A DNA stretch of 64,000 bases from Saururus chinensis (taxonomy: Eukaryota > Streptophyta > Magnoliopsida > Piperales > Saururaceae): positions 36,387,753-36,451,752 of the forward strand of contig CP141149.1 of NCBI GenBank assembly GCA_035235625.1, read 5' to 3'. The translations under genes were made by a program, and so were the position numbers. This document shows, piece after piece, positions 60,122-64,000 of the stretch; position 1 is the stretch's first letter; every line of letters begins with the position of its first letter. The notes beneath the pieces are model-generated. The model saw only the letters and a list, made by a program, of their open reading frames with translations. It had not been told where the DNA came from and ran no database searches.

Positions 60122-63100
60122 ATGGATTACGAGGTAGGGGACGAGGAGAAGACTAGACTTGCAGTCTTCATGTTCGAGGGCGAGGCTCAGACGTGGTGAC
60201 TATCGATGGAGCGTTAGAGATTCCATGGCCGAGTGGATATTCCTTGGGAGGAGTTCTTGTCAGCCTTTAACGACAAGTACTTCCCTCTTCATGTCCGAGA
60301 GGAGAAGAAGGAGTTTCTCAGCCTGCAGCAGGGTTCTATGACGGTCTTGGCTTATGCCATTTTGTGGAGCTTGAGCGCTTTGCTCCTCGCTTCTTCAGCG
60401 ATGAGTATGAGCGAGCACGTAAGTTTGAGGACAATCTGAAGCCTTTCATCAAAGGCCGAGTCGTGCCCTTCAAGCACAAGACCTTGTTGAGGTACTTGAG
60501 ACGGCCATCGCGGTGGAGCGAGATTTTGACGAGTATATCCGGAGGAGAGGGCAGCAGTAGACTAAGAGGCCGAGGGTGGAGGATAGCCATAATCGTCGGG
60601 GTCATAAGCGGTGAGATACCTATTATGCGAGGCATAACACTCAACAAGTGCAGCAGAACCCTCATGACCGCCGTGCTAATGTGACTTGTTATGATTGTTG
60701 GCAGAAGGGGCACTATGCCAATGAGTGTCCCCAAAGGGCTGGCCGTGCTCATAGGCGTGCACCGATGACACCTAATTCCGGTCCTAGGCAGCCGGGAGCA
60801 CCACCGGCGAGAGCACCTACCGGGCAGCCCAATGGCAAGGGGAAGAAGCTTGCTCATGATGGGAGAGTCTTTGCTATTTCGGTGCAGGAGGCGGCTAACT
60901 CTTCCGGCGTGGTGGAAGGTATGATTCTCATTGCCTCCCACTATGCTAGGGTGTTATTTGATACCGGTTCCTCTCATTCTTTTGTCTCTCCTCATTTTGC
61001 TCATGAGTTGGATGCTTGTTATAAGTTGTTGCATGTTCCTTTGCGTGTGTCTACACCTTCATCCTCTCTTCAAGCGAAAAAGTATGTTGAGATGATTCCT
61101 ATGGAGATTGGTGGGCATGTGCTACATATGGATCTGATAATATTGCCGATGATTGACTTTGATGTGATCCTAGGCATGGATATGATGTTTAAGTTCCATG
61201 TGCATGTAGACTGCCGCAGGAGGTGTGTGAAGTTCGAGTTGTCAGGAGCTAAGCCTTTTATCTTCCAAGGGGTGAAGCATTCTAATGGCAAGTTCTTGGT
61301 CTCATCCTTCAAGGCCAAGAAGTGGATCAATAGCGGATGCGAGGCTTTCCTTGCTAGTGTTATAGGGTTGAACATGGAGTTACCTTCTTTGGATTCCGTT
61401 CGTGTTGTGGAGGAATTTCCTGATGTCTTCCCTAGTGACTTGGCGGGTTTGCCACCGGAGAGGGAGATAGAGTTTTGCATTGATCTTATTCCAGGCACTA
61501 CTCCTATTTCTAAGGCTCCCTATCGTATGGCTCCAGCCGAACTTAAAGGGCTTAAGGCTCAACTGCAGGATCTTATGGATAAGGGGTATATTAGGCCGAG
61601 TGTATCTTCTTGGGGTGCGCCGGTCTTATTTGTTCGGAAGAAGGATGGTTCTCTGCGGTTGTGTATCGACTACCAAATGCTTAATCAGGTAACCATCAAG
61701 AACAAGTACCCTTTACCTAGAATTGATGATTTGTTTGATCAGTTGTAGCAAGCACATGTATTCTTTAAGATTGACTTGAGATCGGGTTATCACCAACTTC
61801 GGATCCGTCTTGATGATGTTGCAAAGACGGCTTTTTGTACCCGATATGGGCATTGTGAGTTCTTAGTGATGCCTTTTGGTCTTACTAATGCACCAGCCTC
61901 ATTTATGGACTTGATGAACCGAGTCTTTCGGCCTTATCTTGATCGGTTTGTGATTATATTCGTGGATGATATTATGATCTATTCGGCCAATGAGGAAGAG
62001 CATGAAGCACATTTGAGGATTATCTTGCGAACTTTACGGGAGCATTAGCTCTTTATGAAGTTTGACAAGTGTGAATTTTGGCTCAAGAAGGTGCAATTCC
62101 TTGGTCATGTGATATCGAGTGACGGTGTGGCGGTTGGTCCCTTGAAAGTTGAAGCCGTGTTGAATTGGGAGTAACCGAAGAGTGCATCGGAGGTCCGCAG
62201 CTTCCTAGGACTTGCCGGGTACTACCGCCGTTTCATCGAGGGTTTTTCTAGCCTTGCAAGCCCTATGATTAAGTTGACAAGGAAGAATGAGAAGTTTGAG
62301 TGGAACTCAACTTGTGAAGAGAGTTTCCAAGAGTTGAAGAAGAGGCTAACTTCAGTTCCGGTTTTAACCTTGCCTTCCAGGAGTGGTGGATTTGTGGTCT
62401 ATAGTGATGCTTCGCTTTGCGGCTTGGGTTATGTACTCATGCAGCATGGGAGAGTGGTGGCTTATGCATCTCGACAGCTTAGAGTGCACGAGCGGAATGA
62501 CCCCACTCATGGCTTGGAGTTAGCGGCCGTAGTTTTTGCATTGAAGATTTGGCGGCACTATCTCTATGGTGAGAAGTTTGAGGTATTCACTGATCACAAG
62601 AGCTTGAAGTACTTATTCACTTAGCGAGATCTTAATTTGAGGCAAAGGAGGTGGCTAGAATTCATGAAGGATTATGACTTCACGATATCGTATCATCCTG
62701 GTAAAGCGAATGTGGTGGCGGATGCTTTGAGTCGGAAATCAGCCACTATGATTGCTTGCATGCGAGTTCATGAGTGGCACCTTTATGAGGACGCCATTGA
62801 ACTAAGGCCAAAGTTGACTTTGGAGGACACACGGAGCTGGGTTGCTAATCTCTCTATCAGCTCTAGTGTGGTGGATGACGTGGTCAAGGCTTAGAAAAGT
62901 GAGGAAGAGACTCTAGCTCTTAAGGCCAAGCTAAGGGAGAAGGCAGTGTTGGGCTTCGAGGAAAAGGCCGATAGGAGTTTGGTGTATAGGGTCAGTGGTG
63001 TGTGCCGAACTCCATTGAGTTGAGAGAGCGTATAGAGGCACATCATTCTAAGTTCTCTATCCATCTTGGAGGAACAAAGATGTACCATGACGTGAAGAGG

Positions 63101-64000
63101 ACATTCTGTAGATGGGGATGAAGAAGGACATTGCGGTCTACGTGTCCAAATGCCTTGTGTGTCAGCAAGTCAAGGCAGAGCACCGGCATCCAGGTGGCTT
63201 ATTACGACCACTTCCGATTTCGGAGTGGAAGTGGGAGCACGTCACCATGGATTTCGTTTCCGGATTGCCATGGTCACCGGGTGGTAATGATGCGGTTTGG
63301 GTGATTGTTGACCGACTTACTAAGTCCGCTCATTTCCTCGCGATCAGAATGACTACTCCTTTGGATGTCTTGGCTGCTCTATATATGAGGGAGATCATGC
63401 GGTTACACGGGATTCCTATATCTATCGTCTCTGACCGTGACCCGCGGTTCACTTCGAGGTTTTGGCAGAGCTTTCAGAGTGCTTTGGGCACATCTCTACA
63501 TCTCAGCTCCGCCTACCACCCTCAGACGGATGGACAGTCCGAAAGGACCATCCAGACGCTTGAGGACATGCTTTGAGCATGTATCCTTGAGTGGAGAGGA
63601 AGTTGGGAGAAGCATTTGCCACTGGTTGAGTTTTCTTATAACAATAGCTACCAAGCAAGCATCCGGATGGCACCTTTCGAGGTTTTTTATGGGCGTCCTT
63701 GCTGATCACCGTTGTGTTGGAGTGAGGTTGGAGACCACCTTCTCACTGGCCCAAATCTTATCCAACAGTCAGTGGAGAAGATACGCCTCATCCAAGAGAG
63801 GTTGCAGACAGCTCAGAGCCATCAGAACAGTTGTGCTGATAGGAGATGGCGGGAGTTGGAGTTTAGTGTTGGTGACCATGTGTTCCTTAAGATCGCTCCG
63901 ACTCGCGGTGTTGTTCGATTTGGACAACGGGGGAAGTTATCACCTTGTTTTATTGGGTCATTTGAGATCTTGGAGCGGATAGGCGCCACAACATATCGGG
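60122..64000 (+). pseudogene. Decayed gag-pol of a Tekay/Del-like Ty3/gypsy chromovirus
   Basis: Domains run in Ty3/gypsy order. Gag remnant 60122-60600 (LAVFMFEGEAQTWW, FNDKYFPLHVREEKKEF, ARKFEDNLK). CCHC knuckle near 60685 ([14 protein letters not shown]). Protease near 60957 ([12 protein letters not shown]). Reverse transcriptase 61500-62050 ([35 protein letters not shown]). RNase H 62390-62720 ([25 protein letters not shown]). Integrase 63112-63710 (CLVCQQVKAEH, WVIVDRLTKSAHF, AYHPQTDGQSERT). Then a chromodomain-proximal tail (FSVGDHVFLKIAPTRGVVRF) cut by the window end. Integrase after RNase H makes it gypsy; the RT and tail match Tekay/Del types. Stops lie at 60197, 60215, 61746, 62046, 62172, 62622, 62892, 63574 and 63703. 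Frameshifts occur near 60360, 60495, 62990 and 63110, so no functional product. The 3' LTR lies outside the window. Confidence 0.93.

Overview
The window looks like nuclear DNA of a flowering plant, probably a eudicot. Its genes have many AT-rich GT-AG introns, its proteins belong to plant families, and more than half of it is nested transposable elements. I see no prokaryotic genes, CRISPR array, tRNA or rRNA.

Bases 1-23,000 are the gene-bearing part, with three intact genes. A family-14 glycosyltransferase (BC10-like, 11 exons, + strand, 363 aa) lies at 259-6686. A neprosin-type glutamic peptidase precursor (7 exons, + strand, 429 aa) lies at 11759-15636. A P-class pentatricopeptide repeat protein close to Arabidopsis At1g60770 (2 exons, - strand, 491 aa) lies at 19889-22697. 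Stowaway-like MITEs with TA target duplications sit in their introns and spacers. A TIR-like element carrying an array of ~106-bp repeats lies between the second and third genes.

Bases 23,000-30,500 are a mosaic of transposon debris. A candidate 3.2-kb element (TTA duplication, GGGTCCGTTTGTTT-like ends) appears to contain broken pieces of genes, including one BTB/POZ exon.

Bases 30,500-64,000 are almost entirely Ty3/gypsy material. They hold a - strand 3' LTR with an adjacent polypurine tract, and three solo LTRs of one family with very long (~3.5 kb) LTRs at 35642-39098, 44543-49292 and 50967-58181. These are flanked by 5-bp duplications GACCT, ATGTC and GCTTC/T. Two of the three carry further solo LTRs. 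The middle one is itself inside a 675-bp hAT-type element with an 8-bp duplication ATGGAAGG, so it forms a three-level nest. The last one splits the LTR of a + strand Tekay/Del-like chromovirus, whose decayed gag-pol runs to the window's end.

The host genes are unrelated to one another and form no pathway or cluster. The more unusual content is the nesting history, the many copy-specific minisatellites and hairpin arrays inside the long LTRs, and a stop-codon pattern that points to C-to-T decay. I found no convincing new multi-gene system.
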